DNA from: Streptomyces sp. ADI96-02
GTDB taxonomy: Bacteria; Actinomycetota; Actinomycetes; Streptomycetales; Streptomycetaceae
Assembly (NCBI RefSeq): GCF_003846185.1
Contig: NZ_ML123034.1
Location: 923,136 to 987,135, forward strand
Direction: 5' to 3'
DNA length: 64,000 nt
Made by a program: the position numbers and the translations under genes. A model generated the notes under the pieces. That model saw nothing but the letters and a program-made list of their open reading frames with translations, did not search any database and was not told where the DNA came from. Of this stretch, positions 23,612 to 35,392 are shown one piece after another (the first letter of the stretch is position 1; each line of letters starts with the position of its first letter).

Positions 23612-25055
23612 TCAGCAGTGTGCGGAGGCCTCGTAGATCATGATCTGCGCGCCGTCGACCTGTATGGTGCGGCACCGGTCGAAATACGCTGCCAGTGTCC
23701 TCCGCTTCATCAGGTCCGTCCCGGTGCTCGCGACCGGGCTGCCCGGGGGCTCGGTGACGACGAGAATCCGTGGACTGGCGAGCATGTGCGCGCGGATCTG
23801 GCGGGCGGGTAGTTCGGTGCCGTAAAGGCTGCGGGAGGCCACGGGGGTCAGTGCCTGCGCGAGGTCGGACAGCTGCGTACCGCTCGGCGGATAGGCGAGC
23901 GTCCACGCCCGGCGCTTCACCGACAGATAGAGCACCCCATCGCCGGGAGTGGCCTGCTCGCGCAGGACTTCGGCCAGAGCAGTGACATTGTCCGATCGGC
24001 TTTCCGAGGTACGCAGCCTGACGGATTCCGGCACCAGCAGTGCGACCGTCGCAAGGACCGCGGTAACGGCGGTGACGCGCAGGAGCCGGCCGTGCCGGAC
24101 TGCCCGATCCAGCGCGGCTCCGAGCAGGAGGGCGAGACCGATCAGGCTGTAGAGCACGTAGCGCTCCAAGTAGAGCGGCTTGTTGAGCGACAGGAGCATG
24201 AGCAGGGCAGTGGGAACGATGGCCAGCGGCAGGGCGACCGCCGACAGATTGACACATGCTCCCGGAGACGCTTTGTCGGCGCGTGCCACACATAACGACA
24301 ACACCAGCACGGACGCGGCCAGGAACGCGAAGCTCCGGTATTCACCACTGCTGACATCGTCGATCCAGGCGACCTGCCCCGATTGCCTCATACCCAGAAC
24401 CGCAAGTGGCGCCAGGCCCGCCCCAACGGCAAGTGTGGTGCAGAACCACGGACGCCTGGCTCCCGCCGGCAGGGCGAAGGCATGTGCCACCAGGGCCAGC
24501 ATCGCGAACTCGGGCCAGCAGGCAAGCCACCAGCATCAGAAGGCCGTACCCGATCCACATTCCCGCGGCACCGCCGTGACCGGACCATCCCGCGCCTTGG
24601 TACCGGCGGATCGTCGCGACGAGAACATAGGTGGCCCAGACCACGAGCGCGCAGACCAGAGCGTACGATCGCCCTTCCTGCGAATACTTCTGAACGTCCG
24701 GCAGAACGGCGAACGCCAGACCCGCCAGGAGTCCGGCGCGGGGCCCCGACAGCCGCGCCCCGAGCGCCGCCACTCCTGCCGCTGCCACGGCGGTGGCGAA
24801 GACAGAGGGAAGACGCAGCACCAACAGATCGGCGCCGAAAAGACTGAACATTCCGTGCATCATGAGGTAATAAGCCCCGTGCACAGCATCGATGTTGCCC
24901 AGCGTCTCCCATAAGTCCGGCAGACTGCGTGAAGCCAGGTCGAGCGTCACGGCCTCATCGTGCCATAAGGTTTCACCTCTGCGGATTCCCCATACACCGA
25001 GAAGCACGGACAGAATGGCAGGCAGAAGGGGGACGACGTGGGGCCTCAGGCCCAT
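23612..25055 (-). pseudogene. GT39-like polyprenol-dependent glycosyltransferase, frameshifted
   Basis: Two overlapping minus-strand frames together make one polytopic glycosyltransferase of about 480 residues. The N-terminal frame (from ATG 25055, MGLRPHVVPLLPAIL) carries the signature TLWHDEAVTLDLASRSL with the catalytic-site DE, then several helices to ...GLLMLVAC. Near 24505-24525 the sense moves to the next frame (WPEFAMLALVAHAFALP), which continues with more helices and a soluble C-terminal domain ending EASAHC. One extra base is enough to explain it. Such enzymes transfer sugars from polyprenol phosphate outside the membrane. Codon use is less GC-biased than in the neighbours. A sequencing error is possible. 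Confidence 0.75.
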
Positions 25056-25738
25056 GGACGGGTTTACCTGACACTGCGAAATCTTCTCTTCGGTGATGAT
25101 GCCGATCTCCGGGGCCGCACGATAACCACAATGAAATAACGCAAGGCGCAATCAAGTATCGCCTACAGCCGCGAGAGAACAGCCCTTGCGTTGGCCAGAT
25201 ACCGGGAATTTGCAGATTTCACGATACTAAGATATTTTCAAAAGTGCTGGCGAGTCGGGCCAGGAGCGTCTCGCCGGTCACTTCGACCACTCTATAGAAC
25301 TGTGGCAGAAAATCAGTGTTTACGCCTGAACCGGCTGCGCGACCGAGATTGTTACTCAGCGTGATGAAATTGCTGCCGCGATGCCCTCTCGGAAGATTCC
25401 GGATACCACTGGAACGCTATCCCAATCTGTGTCTCCACCGAGGATTCGAACGCCTCCGCGAGGAGCAGACGGGCGTTCCGAACTCTCAAATCGATGGCAC
25501 TCCGAGTGACTTTCTTCCCTCTTGCTCTCAAACAAGCCATGTCTCAAATACAAGGATGATTGTGATGAGGCGTCGGTGAACCGGACCATCGACCGCCTCG
25601 TGCCGATGCCCCCGCTCCAGCCCTGCGGGGCCTTCACGAAGGGCATCGAGCTGAATAGGGACGCCACCCCAGCGCCGACCCGGGATCACTCTGTGTCCTC
25701 GCAAAGGAGGGCGACTTCCGCCACCGCCGCCCCGAGGA
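25056..25738. other. AT-richer gene-free stretch (possible decayed island)
   Basis: About 680 bases are visibly less GC-rich than anything else in the window, with words such as ATATTTTCAAAAG and AAATACAAGG. All six frames give only short ORFs with un-Streptomyces-like codon use, none resembling a known family. No tRNA, direct repeats, transposase fragment or terminal inverted repeats could be recognised. Together with the adjoining frameshifted glycosyltransferase it looks like a decayed acquisition. Confidence 0.5.
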
Positions 25739-25758
25739 CGCCGGATCAGCGTCCGGCG
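25739..25758 (-). terminator. Hairpin at the glpQ stop codon
   Basis: CGCCGGA and TCCGGCG pair around a six-base loop that contains the glpQ stop codon. It may end the glpQ transcript. Confidence 0.45.
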
Positions 25759-26897
25759 TGGTCGGCGGCGGCCAGCAGGGCGGTGTCAGGCTGGTCGGAG
25801 AAGACTCCGTCGATGCCGGTGGCGAAGTACGCGGCGTAGGCGCCGAAGACGTCGCCGTAGGCGTTGGGGTCCGTTCCCCGGCGGAAGTCGGCGGGCAGGA
25901 AGGTGTTCTCGTTGCGGATCGTGTACGGGTGGAGGAGCAGGCCCCGGTCGTGCGCGTCCCGCACCAGCGTCGTCGGCCGCGTGAGCCGGCCCGAGGCGTC
26001 CTTGGGGATGACCAGGTCCAGCGTGGGGCCGATGCCGTGGGCGAACGAGGCGATCCACCGCAGCCCGGCGGGCTTCACCAGGTCCGCGACGGTGCGCGGG
26101 TCGCCCGACTCGACGAAGTCCCAGGGCCGCTCCTTCGGTCCGGACAGCAGGACGACGCGGGGGGTGGCGACCAGGCGCGCGAGCCGCTGGATCGAGCCCG
26201 GCTCGAAGGACTGGAGGATGAGCGGCGCGTCGGCGCGGTGCCGGTGGTGGCGGCGCAGCAGCCGGGCGAGCGGTTCCTCCAGGCCGAGGCCGAGGCCCCG
26301 GAAGTAGGTGGGGTGCTTGGTCTCCACGTACAGCCAGACCGGCTTGGAGCGCCTGCGGCCCTCGCGGTCGGCCCAGCGCAGGACCTCCTCGAAGGTGGGT
26401 ACGGTCCAGCGGCCGTCGTAGAGCGCGTTGTCCGGGCGGGTGCCCGGTATGCGCTCGGTGGTGCGCAGGGTCTTGAGTTCGGCGAGGGTGAAGTCCTCGG
26501 TGAACCAGCCGGTGAGGGAGAGGCCGTCGATCTTCTTGGTGGTCCGGCGGTCGGCGAACTCGGGGTGGTCGGCGACGTCGGTGGTGGCGGTGATGTCGTT
26601 CTCGTGGCGGCAGACGAGATGGCCGTCCTTGGTCGGGACGAGGTCCTGCTCGATGATGTGCGCGCCCATGTCCAGCGCCAGCTGGTAGGAGCCCAGGGTG
26701 TGCTCGGGGCGGTAGCCACTGGCTCCCCGGTGGCCGATCACGGTCGGGAGCGGCAGGCCGCGCAGAGGTCCGCCGGGCCCGCCGTCGCCCCGTTCGGCGG
26801 CCCTCGCCGTGCCGGGCAGCCCCAGGGCCGCCGTGGAGAGGACGGCCGCGCCCAGGAGGGCCCGCCGGCCGGGACTGTTGCCTGCGCGCTCCGTCAT
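25746..26897 (-). CDS. glpQ: Secreted glycerophosphodiester phosphodiesterase
   Basis: The 383-residue enzyme hydrolyses glycerophosphodiesters to glycerol-3-phosphate and an alcohol outside the cell. A Tat-type signal (GRRALLGAAVLSTAALGL, ending near TARA) precedes the TIM-barrel GDPD domain. The HRGASGYRPEHT motif carries the catalytic His and metal-binding Glu, and EQDLVPTKDGHLVCRHE carries the second metal-binding and catalytic set. It is longer than bacterial cytosolic GDPDs, as expected for the GlpQ type. GAGGAG lies five bases before ATG 26897. Phosphate-regulated glpQ genes are known in Streptomyces, but I did not find convincing PHO-box repeats here. Confidence 0.93.
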   Translation of the reverse strand: MTERAGNSPGRRALLGAAVLSTAALGLPGTARAAERGDGGPGGPLRGLPLPTVIGHRGASGYRPEHTLGSYQLALDMGAHIIEQDLVPTKDGHLVCRHENDITATTDVADHPEFADRRTTKKIDGLSLTGWFTEDFTLAELKTLRTTERIPGTRPDNALYDGRWTVPTFEEVLRWADREGRRRSKPVWLYVETKHPTYFRGLGLGLEEPLARLLRRHHRHRADAPLILQSFEPGSIQRLARLVATPRVVLLSGPKERPWDFVESGDPRTVADLVKPAGLRWIASFAHGIGPTLDLVIPKDASGRLTRPTTLVRDAHDRGLLLHPYTIRNENTFLPADFRRGTDPNAYGDVFGAYAAYFATGIDGVFSDQPDTALLAAADHAGR

Positions 26898-27059
26898 GAT
26901 CGCTCCTCGGTGGGTGTGTCGGGATCCTGCTCGGGCGAGGCCCGATCGTAGGCGGGCGGGCCGACGGAGCGGCGGACCGGGGGCGAACATGGCGGAAACT
27001 CACGTCAACACCGCGTATCCATCTGATGAACCCGATGTGCGATCAGGGCATACCCGCGA

Positions 27060-27065
27060 GTATCG
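27060..27065 (+). promoter_or_regulatory. Candidate -10 of plsC
   Basis: TATCGT, with TGCGAT 17 bases upstream, lies about 100 bases before the acyltransferase start in the 265-base gap between divergent glpQ and plsC. Confidence 0.35.
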
Positions 27066-27162
27066 TCCTCACCTGCACCGACCTTCAGCCCGTAGCACCA
27101 GGCGTCGCTCACGTCCGTTCGTCCCACCCCGGCCGGCCCCGGCCACGACACCGGAGGAACCG

Positions 27163-27834
27163 TTGTCCCGTCTCACGGTCATCAAGGCAGTGCTCGGACC
27201 GATCCTGCGTCTGATGTTCCGCCCCCAGGTGGAGGGTGCGCGGAACATCCCCGGGACCGGTCCGGTGATCCTCGCGGGCAACCATCTGACCTTCATCGAC
27301 TCGATGATCATGCCCATCTGCTGCGACCGCCCGGTGTACTACATCGGCAAGGACGAGTACGTCACGGGCAAGGGCCTCAAGGGCCGGCTGATGGCCTGGT
27401 TCTTCACCGGCTGCGGCATGATCCCGGTGGACCGGGACGGCGGCCGGGGCGGTGTGGCGGCGCTGATGACCGGCCGCCGGGTGCTGGACGAGGGGCAGGC
27501 GTTCGCGATCTATCCGGAGGGCACCCGCTCCCCCGACGGCCGGCTCTACCGGGGGCGTACGGGCATCGCACGGCTGACGCTGATGACCGGTGCGCCGGTG
27601 GTCCCGTTCGCGATGATCGGGACGGACAAGCTTCAGCCGGGCGGCGCGGGGCTGCCCCGACCGGGCAAGGTCACGGTCCGCTTCGGCGAGCCGATGGAGT
27701 TCTCCCGCTACGAGGGCATGGACCGCGACCGGTACGTGCTGCGCGCGGTGACCGACTCGGTGATGGCCGAGGTGATGCGGCTGTCCGGCCAGGAGTACGT
27801 GGACATGTACGCCACCAAGGCCAAGGCCGCCTGA
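27163..27834 (+). CDS. plsC: 1-acyl-sn-glycerol-3-phosphate acyltransferase
   Basis: This 223-residue membrane-associated acyltransferase makes phosphatidate from lysophosphatidate and acyl-CoA or acyl-ACP. The catalytic HX4D block is NHLTFIDS, and the acceptor-binding block is YPEGTRSPDG. An amphipathic N-terminal segment (SRLTVIKAVLGPILRLMF) fits membrane association. The start is an uncommon TTG, chosen because a perfect GGAGGA sits four bases upstream and the protein family begins there. The frame remains open far upstream, which is only GC bias. It faces the MFS gene with a shared terminator between. Confidence 0.9.
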   Translation: MSRLTVIKAVLGPILRLMFRPQVEGARNIPGTGPVILAGNHLTFIDSMIMPICCDRPVYYIGKDEYVTGKGLKGRLMAWFFTGCGMIPVDRDGGRGGVAALMTGRRVLDEGQAFAIYPEGTRSPDGRLYRGRTGIARLTLMTGAPVVPFAMIGTDKLQPGGAGLPRPGKVTVRFGEPMEFSRYEGMDRDRYVLRAVTDSVMAEVMRLSGQEYVDMYATKAKAA

Positions 27835-27842
27835 CCCGGCGT

Positions 27843-27894
27843 CGCGGAAGGGCCCGTGCCCCCGGCAGACGCCGGGGGCACGGGCCCTTCCGCG
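27843..27894. terminator. Bidirectional terminator between plsC and the MFS gene
   Basis: A perfect 24-base-pair stem with an AGAC loop lies between the two convergent stop codons. It is symmetrical and can serve both strands. Confidence 0.9.
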
Positions 27895-27913
27895 CGTACG
27901 GGCGCGGATCGCG

Positions 27914-29458
27914 TCACGGGTGTTCGACGCCGTCCTCCAGCTTCTGCCCGCGCAGCAGGAACCAGGCGGCGACGGCCGCTGCCAGGAGGACCGACGCGCC
28001 GATACCCGCGGCCGAGCGCATCCCGTCGACGAACGCCTCCTGGGCCGCGGAGACCAGGGGCCCCGCCTGGGCGGCGGGCAGCGCCGTGGCGGCCTCGACG
28101 GCTCCGCCGAGCGATTCGTGCGCGGCCGACTCGACGCCCGGGGAGATGCCGGACGGCGTCGGGAAGCCGCGGTAGACGCCGGTGACGATGGAGCCGAGCA
28201 GGGCGATGCCGAGGGCCGCGCCGAGTTCGTACGCGGTCTCGGAGACGGCGGAAGCGGAGCCGGCCTGCTCCGTCGGGACGCTGGAGAGGATCACGTCGGC
28301 GGTGACGGTGAAGGAGAAGCCCGCGCCGACGCCGACGATCAGCAGCATCGAGCCGAGCAGCGGATAACCGGTGTGCTGGTCGAGCAGCGTCACGGAGCCC
28401 AGGGCCAGTCCGACCGCCGCGAGGCCGCCCGCGACGACGGACCGGACCGAGAACCGGCGGGCGGCGAAACCGGCCAGCAGGCCGGCGGCCACCGCGCCGA
28501 TGGCGGCGGGCAGTTCGGCGAGTCCGGCCTCCAGCGGGCCCCGTCCCTGGACCAGTTGCAGGAACTGGGAGAGGAAGAAGACCAGGCCGGACAGGCCGAG
28601 GATGGTCAGCAGGTCGGCGAGGACCGCGCCGGAGAAGCCCCGGTGGTGGAAGAGCCGCATGTCCAGAAGAGGTGCGGGCAGCCGGAGCTGCCGGCGGACG
28701 AACCAGGCCAGGGCCGCGGCACCGGCCACGGCCGCCGCCGCGGCGCCCGGTCCGAGGCCGTGGGCGGCGGTCTCCTTGACGGCGTAGACGACGCCGATCA
28801 TGCCGACGAGCGAGAGCCCGACGCTGAGCAGGTCCCACGGGCCGGGCGCGGGGTTCTTCGACTCGGGTATCAGCTTGACGCCGACGACGACGAGCACGGC
28901 CATCACCGGCAGGTTGATGAGGAAGACCGAGCCCCACCAGAAGTGCTCCAGCAGGAATCCGCCGACGACCGGTCCGACGGCCGCGCCCGCCGAGGCCATC
29001 GCGCCCCAGATGCCGATGGCGAGACTGCGCTCGCGCGGGTCGTGGAAGAGGTTGCGGATCAGGGCCAGTGTGGAGGGCATCAGGGTGGCGCCTGCGACGC
29101 CGAGCAGCGCGCGGGCCACGATCATCATCTCGGGCGTGGTGGCGTACGCGTTGAGCACCGAGACGGCGCCGAACGCCACGGCGCCGGTCAGCAGGAGCTT
29201 CTTGCGGCCGATGCGGTCGCCGAGGCTGCCCATCGAGACGAGCATGCCGGCGATGACGAAGGAGTAGACGTCGCCGATCCACAGGAGCTGGGTGCCGGTG
29301 GGGGCCAGGTCCTCACTGAGGAACGGGGTGGCCAGGCCCAGTACGGTGGCGTCGACGGCCACCAGCAGGACGGCCAGGACGAGCACGGCGAGCGCGATCC
29401 ACCGCCCGGGGCGGCGCACGGCCTCCACGGTGTCCGGCCGCAGGTCTGTGCCGGTCAC
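27914..29458 (-). CDS. MFS drug-efflux transporter of the DHA2 (14-helix) family
   Basis: This 514-residue proton-coupled exporter has about 14 membrane helices. It has the DHA2 features LAVLLVAVDATVLGLA in helix 1, GSLGDRIGRKKLLLTG between helices 2 and 3 (motif A), and ARALLGVAGATLMPS and ASAGAAVGPVVGGFL in helices 4-5 (antiporter motif C). Closest in style to QacA/SmvA/LfrA pumps. The GTG start overlaps the stop of the tetR gene (GTGA), so pump and repressor are translated together. Substrates are unknown. Confidence 0.9.
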   Translation of the reverse strand: MTGTDLRPDTVEAVRRPGRWIALAVLVLAVLLVAVDATVLGLATPFLSEDLAPTGTQLLWIGDVYSFVIAGMLVSMGSLGDRIGRKKLLLTGAVAFGAVSVLNAYATTPEMMIVARALLGVAGATLMPSTLALIRNLFHDPRERSLAIGIWGAMASAGAAVGPVVGGFLLEHFWWGSVFLINLPVMAVLVVVGVKLIPESKNPAPGPWDLLSVGLSLVGMIGVVYAVKETAAHGLGPGAAAAAVAGAAALAWFVRRQLRLPAPLLDMRLFHHRGFSGAVLADLLTILGLSGLVFFLSQFLQLVQGRGPLEAGLAELPAAIGAVAAGLLAGFAARRFSVRSVVAGGLAAVGLALGSVTLLDQHTGYPLLGSMLLIVGVGAGFSFTVTADVILSSVPTEQAGSASAVSETAYELGAALGIALLGSIVTGVYRGFPTPSGISPGVESAAHESLGGAVEAATALPAAQAGPLVSAAQEAFVDGMRSAAGIGASVLLAAAVAAWFLLRGQKLEDGVEHP

Positions 29459-30006
29459 GTGGTCACGCTCCGGCGGGCTCCGCCGAGCAGCAGCTCGACG
29501 ACCATGTACGAGAAGTCCTGGGCGGCGACCCGGCCCACCTGGACGGCCCAGGCCCCGGTGCCGATGAGCCCGTAGAGGGCCTCGGTCAGCCAGGCGGGCG
29601 TCAGGTCGATCCGGAACTCGCCGCGCTCCTGGCCGCGCCGGAAGAAGGCGGAGACGCGGGCGTCGGCCCGGTTCCAGCCCTCGTTGATCTCCTCGCCCTC
29701 GAAGAGCTGGTTCTCGGTGACCAGGAAGGACAGCAGGCCGGCGCTGGGCTCGACGGCCGCGATGAGCCGGCGCAGCCCCTCCTCGGAGGTGCCCTCGTCG
29801 AGCCGGGCCGCGTCCAGCGCCGCCTCGAACTCCTGGATGCCGAGGTCCTCCAGGGCCTTCACCAGCGCGTCGCGGCCGGCGAAGTGGCGGTGCAGGGTGG
29901 CGCGGCCGATGCCCGCAGCCTTGGCGACCTCGTCCATGGTGGCGGTCGATTTGTGGGTCAGCAGAGCGGCGGCGCTGCGCAGCACCTGCTCACGGTCGAG
30001 AGTCAT
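29455..30006 (-). CDS. TetR-family repressor of the adjacent MFS pump
   Basis: This 183-residue regulator has an N-terminal TetR helix-turn-helix (TMDEVAKAAGIGRATLHRHFAGRDALVKAL, residues about 23-52) and a ligand-binding C-terminal domain rich in aromatic residues (NQLFEGEEINEGWNRADARVSAFF). Its ATG has a TATAGT -10 exactly six bases upstream and no ribosome site, so a leaderless message is likely. A 13-base palindrome covers the -35 region. The gene is first in a two-gene operon with the pump, which points to autorepression relieved by a drug. Confidence 0.9.
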   Translation of the reverse strand: MTLDREQVLRSAAALLTHKSTATMDEVAKAAGIGRATLHRHFAGRDALVKALEDLGIQEFEAALDAARLDEGTSEEGLRRLIAAVEPSAGLLSFLVTENQLFEGEEINEGWNRADARVSAFFRRGQERGEFRIDLTPAWLTEALYGLIGTGAWAVQVGRVAAQDFSYMVVELLLGGARRSVTT

Positions 30007-30012
30007 GAGACG

Positions 30013-30018
30013 ACTATA
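30013..30018 (-). promoter_or_regulatory. -10 of the leaderless tetR-MFS promoter
   Basis: TATAGT on the minus strand, six bases before the ATG. The -35 falls inside the adjacent palindrome (TGAGAC at 18-base spacing). Confidence 0.6.
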
Positions 30019-30019
30019 A

Positions 30020-30049
30020 CCCGGATGAGACACATCTGTCTCATCCGGG
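30020..30049. promoter_or_regulatory. TetR operator palindrome
   Basis: Perfect 13-base arms (CCCGGATGAGACA and its complement TGTCTCATCCGGG) flank CATC. The core TGAGACA-N4-TGTCTCA has the size and symmetry of a TetR-family operator, and the element overlaps the -35 of the tetR-MFS operon. Binding would block the operon's own transcription. Confidence 0.75.
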
Positions 30050-30086
30050 GTTGGGCGGATGCGGTGGGCGGTGGCTGAGCCGCCCG

Positions 30087-31058
30087 TCAGCTCCAGGGCA
30101 GGGCGGCCCGGTGGCGCCAGTACGACTCCGGCTCCTCCACCAGCGCGTCCAGCCGCGCCCGCTGCTCCTCGCCCAGGTCGACGACGGCGGCGTGGAGGTT
30201 GCCGGAGAGCTGGGTGGCCGTGGCCGCGCCGGAGAGCACCACGCCTGCCCACGGCTGGTGCAGGACCAGGGCGAGGGCCACCGCGTCGCCGCCCACCCCC
30301 GCGTCGGCGGCGATCTCGCGGAACACCGCGGGAGCCTCTCCGCCCGCCAGCCGCCCGTTGGCCATGCCCTCCTTGACGATCACCGTGAGCCCGGCGTCGT
30401 GCGCCTCGGCCAGCGCCGCCCCGGCGGAGGTCTCCAGCGCGTTGTAGGTGGCCTGGACGGTACGGAAGAGGGGCGCGCCGTCGACCGTGACGGCGAGGGC
30501 GGCGCGGATCGCGTCGGCCTGGGCGGGGCCGCTGGTGGAGAAGCCGACGGCGACGCCCTCGGCGGACAGGGCCGCCAGCCGTTCGTGCAGTTCCTTGTCG
30601 GCGAGCGCCGGGCTGTCGGGGGTGAGCGAGTGGATCTGGTAGAGGTCGAGCCGGTCCCCGAGGAGGTCGCGGGTCTCCTCGCGCTGGCGCTCGAAGGCCG
30701 CCAGGCCGTGGTCCTTCACCTCGTGGACCTCTGCCTCGACCTTCCAGTCGGCGGTGTAGGTGTAGCCCCACTTGCTGCCGACGACCAGGTCGGTGAAGGC
30801 GGGCCGGGCGTCCAGCCACTCCCCCAGGAACTCCTCGGCGCGGCCGTAGGAGCGGGCCGCGTCGACGTACCGGACGCCCTGGGCGTAGGCCGCGTCGAGC
30901 AGTTCGTGCGTACGGGCGCGCAGCGCGTCCGCGTCCCGGTCGTCGCCCAGGTCGCGGTCGCGGTGGAGATTGATGTAGCCGGGCCTCCCGACGGCGGCAA
31001 GGCCCAGCCCGAAGTGGGCGGTCGGGGTCGTCGCGGCGGCCAGGGCGGCGAAGGGCAT
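30087..31058 (-). CDS. Aldo/keto reductase
   Basis: This 323-residue NAD(P)H-dependent oxidoreductase of the AKR TIM-barrel superfamily has the catalytic tetrad region YVDAARSYGRAEEFLGEWL (Asp and Tyr), K in VGSKWGYTYTAD and H in LYQIHSLTP. The layout resembles D-threo-aldose/galactose dehydrogenase-like AKRs. The substrate is unknown. ATG 31058 has GAGGAG six bases upstream, so the longer in-frame ORF is rejected. It is a single gene between the tetR operator and argH. Confidence 0.88.
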   Translation of the reverse strand: MPFAALAAATTPTAHFGLGLAAVGRPGYINLHRDRDLGDDRDADALRARTHELLDAAYAQGVRYVDAARSYGRAEEFLGEWLDARPAFTDLVVGSKWGYTYTADWKVEAEVHEVKDHGLAAFERQREETRDLLGDRLDLYQIHSLTPDSPALADKELHERLAALSAEGVAVGFSTSGPAQADAIRAALAVTVDGAPLFRTVQATYNALETSAGAALAEAHDAGLTVIVKEGMANGRLAGGEAPAVFREIAADAGVGGDAVALALVLHQPWAGVVLSGAATATQLSGNLHAAVVDLGEEQRARLDALVEEPESYWRHRAALPWS

Positions 31059-31160
31059 CGCGGGCTCCTCGGGGTCGGTTTCGGTTACTCCTACCCCGCT
31101 GAACGTAGCCCGCGACACCCGTCGTACACCTGCCGCGCGCCGGTGCGCCGCCCGACGGTC

Positions 31161-33867
<2,707 letters not shown>

Positions 33868-33895
33868 GGGTTTCTCCTTACGGTGCAATCACTGA

Positions 33896-33913
33896 TGGGT
33901 ATAACTATGCAAT
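33896..33913. promoter_or_regulatory. ArgR box at the argG promoter
   Basis: Read on the minus strand, ATTGCATAGTTATACCCA fits the ARG-box consensus WNTGNATWWWWATNCANW at all but two of the specified positions. It overlaps the argG -10. A weaker half-site (GCATAC) lies about 21 bases upstream, the spacing that ArgR hexamers use. Confidence 0.75.
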
Positions 33914-33932
33914 CCACCGTATGCTTTGTCAA
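33904..33932 (-). promoter_or_regulatory. argG-argH promoter
   Basis: TTGACA (33927-33932) and CATAGT (33904-33909) are 17 bases apart on the minus strand. This is one of the best -35 hexamers in the window, and it sits about 40 bases before the GTG. Confidence 0.75.
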
Positions 33933-34118
33933 AACCGCAGGTCAGGACCGTCGAGCGGGGCCTTGGGTGAGCTTCGAGGAGGGGCCGGCGGGCTGTCTGG
34001 GGTCCGCTCGCGCGGGCGGAAGCCGCCGCGTCCGGGAGCGGTGGGGCCGGCGGGCGTCCTGGGCCGGACGGAGCACTTCCGGTGGGGCCCGGCCGCATCG
34101 CGCCGTACGGTCCGGAGC

Positions 34119-34820
34119 ATGCGCGGACCTCTCGTGACGCTCGCCGTCCTGCTCGCCCTGACCGGCTCACTCGGCGCGGGCCCTGGTGACGCCCCGCCGC
34201 TGCCCGACCGGATGGCGGACACGGGCGGCGGCAGCCAGCTGATCACCGCCCAGGCCCCGGACACCGGCTCCACGACGGGCACGGCGACCTGGTGGGAGCG
34301 GCGCGGGGGCGCCTGGGCGGCGGCGGGTTCGGCGCCCGCGCGCTTCGGCGCGAGGGGGCTGGCGGAGGGCGCCACCCGGCGGCAGGGCACGAACACCACG
34401 CCCACCGGCCTCTACGACCTGCCGTACGCCTTCGGCATCGAGGAGGCCCCGGCGGGGACGGCGTCCCGCTACCGCCGGGTCACCGACCGCTCCTGGTGGT
34501 GCCAGGACAACGAGTCGACGTCGTACAACCGCTGGGTGGAGCCCCTCCCGGCCGACTGCCGCGCCGAGGAGGCCGAGCACCTGGCCGCCTACCGGCCGCA
34601 GTACACCCACGCACTGGTCATCGGCTTCAACTACGACCGGCCGGTACGCGGGCGGGGCGCCGGGATCTTCCTGCACGTGAACGGGCGCGGCGCGACGGCC
34701 GGCTGCGTCTCCGTGCCGGCGGACGCGATGGCGGCGATCCTGGCCTGGGCGGACCCGGGGCGGCGGCCGCACATCGCGGTCGGGACCGACTCGGGCCCGA
34801 CCGCGATCACGCGCTACTGA
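34119..34820 (+). CDS. Secreted L,D-transpeptidase (YkuD)-fold protein
   Basis: This 233-residue exported protein begins with a signal peptide (RGPLVTLAVLLALTGSLGAGPG). The C-terminal catalytic block is HVNGRGATAGCVSVP with H186 and C196, the His-Gly-Cys arrangement of YkuD-like L,D-transpeptidases, although the usual SHGC is replaced by AGC. Earlier parts (TTPTGLYDLPYAFGIEEAP) match the family, where TPxGxF precedes the active site. It probably cross-links or trims peptidoglycan. The ATG has GGAG too close to it, and TACGGT seven bases upstream hints at a leaderless start. Confidence 0.75.
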   Translation: MRGPLVTLAVLLALTGSLGAGPGDAPPLPDRMADTGGGSQLITAQAPDTGSTTGTATWWERRGGAWAAAGSAPARFGARGLAEGATRRQGTNTTPTGLYDLPYAFGIEEAPAGTASRYRRVTDRSWWCQDNESTSYNRWVEPLPADCRAEEAEHLAAYRPQYTHALVIGFNYDRPVRGRGAGIFLHVNGRGATAGCVSVPADAMAAILAWADPGRRPHIAVGTDSGPTAITRY

Positions 34821-34830
34821 ACGGGACCGC

Positions 34831-35367
34831 TCAGCGGTCGTTCTGGGCCAGCCGGAGCAGATGGTCGGCGAGCGCCTGGCCGCCGGCCGGGTCGCGGCTG
34901 ATCAGCATCAGCGTGTCGTCGCCCGCGATGGTGCCGAGGATGTCGTGCAGTTCGGCCTGGTCGATGGCCGAGGCGAGGAACTGGGCCGCGCCGGGCGGGG
35001 TGCGCAGCACCACCAGGTTGGCCGACGCCTCGGCGGAGATGAGCAGTTCGGCCGAGAGCCTGCGCATCCGCTCCTCCTTGGCCGAACCGCCCAGCGGCGC
35101 TTGCGGGGTGCGGAATCCGCCCTCGCTCGGCACCGCGTAGATCAGCTCGCCGCCGGTGTTGCGGATCTTGACCGCGCCCAGCTCGTCGAGGTCGCGGGAG
35201 AGCGTCGCCTGCGTGACGCTCAGCCCGTCGTCGGCGAGCAGCTTCGCCAGCTGGCTCTGCGAGCGGACCGGCTGCCGGTTCAGGATGTCCACGATCCGGC
35301 GGTGCCGGGCGGTGCGGGTCTGCGGCACGGACGGCCCGCCGTACTCGGTCTCCTGCGCCTCGGTCAT
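34831..35367 (-). CDS. argR: Arginine repressor
   Basis: This 178-residue hexameric repressor binds ARG boxes with arginine as corepressor. The N-terminal winged helix ([50 protein letters not shown]) carries the conserved SR recognition motif. The C-terminal domain contains the oligomerisation and arginine-binding residues ([26 protein letters not shown] stretch). It is the last gene of the argCJBDR cluster, 25 bases after argD, so it is probably controlled by the operon it represses. Confidence 0.95.
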   Translation of the reverse strand: MTEAQETEYGGPSVPQTRTARHRRIVDILNRQPVRSQSQLAKLLADDGLSVTQATLSRDLDELGAVKIRNTGGELIYAVPSEGGFRTPQAPLGGSAKEERMRRLSAELLISAEASANLVVLRTPPGAAQFLASAIDQAELHDILGTIAGDDTLMLISRDPAGGQALADHLLRLAQNDR

Positions 35368-35392
35368 CGTCGTCGCCCCATTCCGCGGAGGG

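Noticed and set aside
25420..25480. tRNA-like GGATTCGAAC sequence in the AT-richer stretch, possibly an attachment site
   Set aside because: Only a T-arm-like fragment is present, with mismatched stems and no acceptor or anticodon arm, and no second copy nearby.
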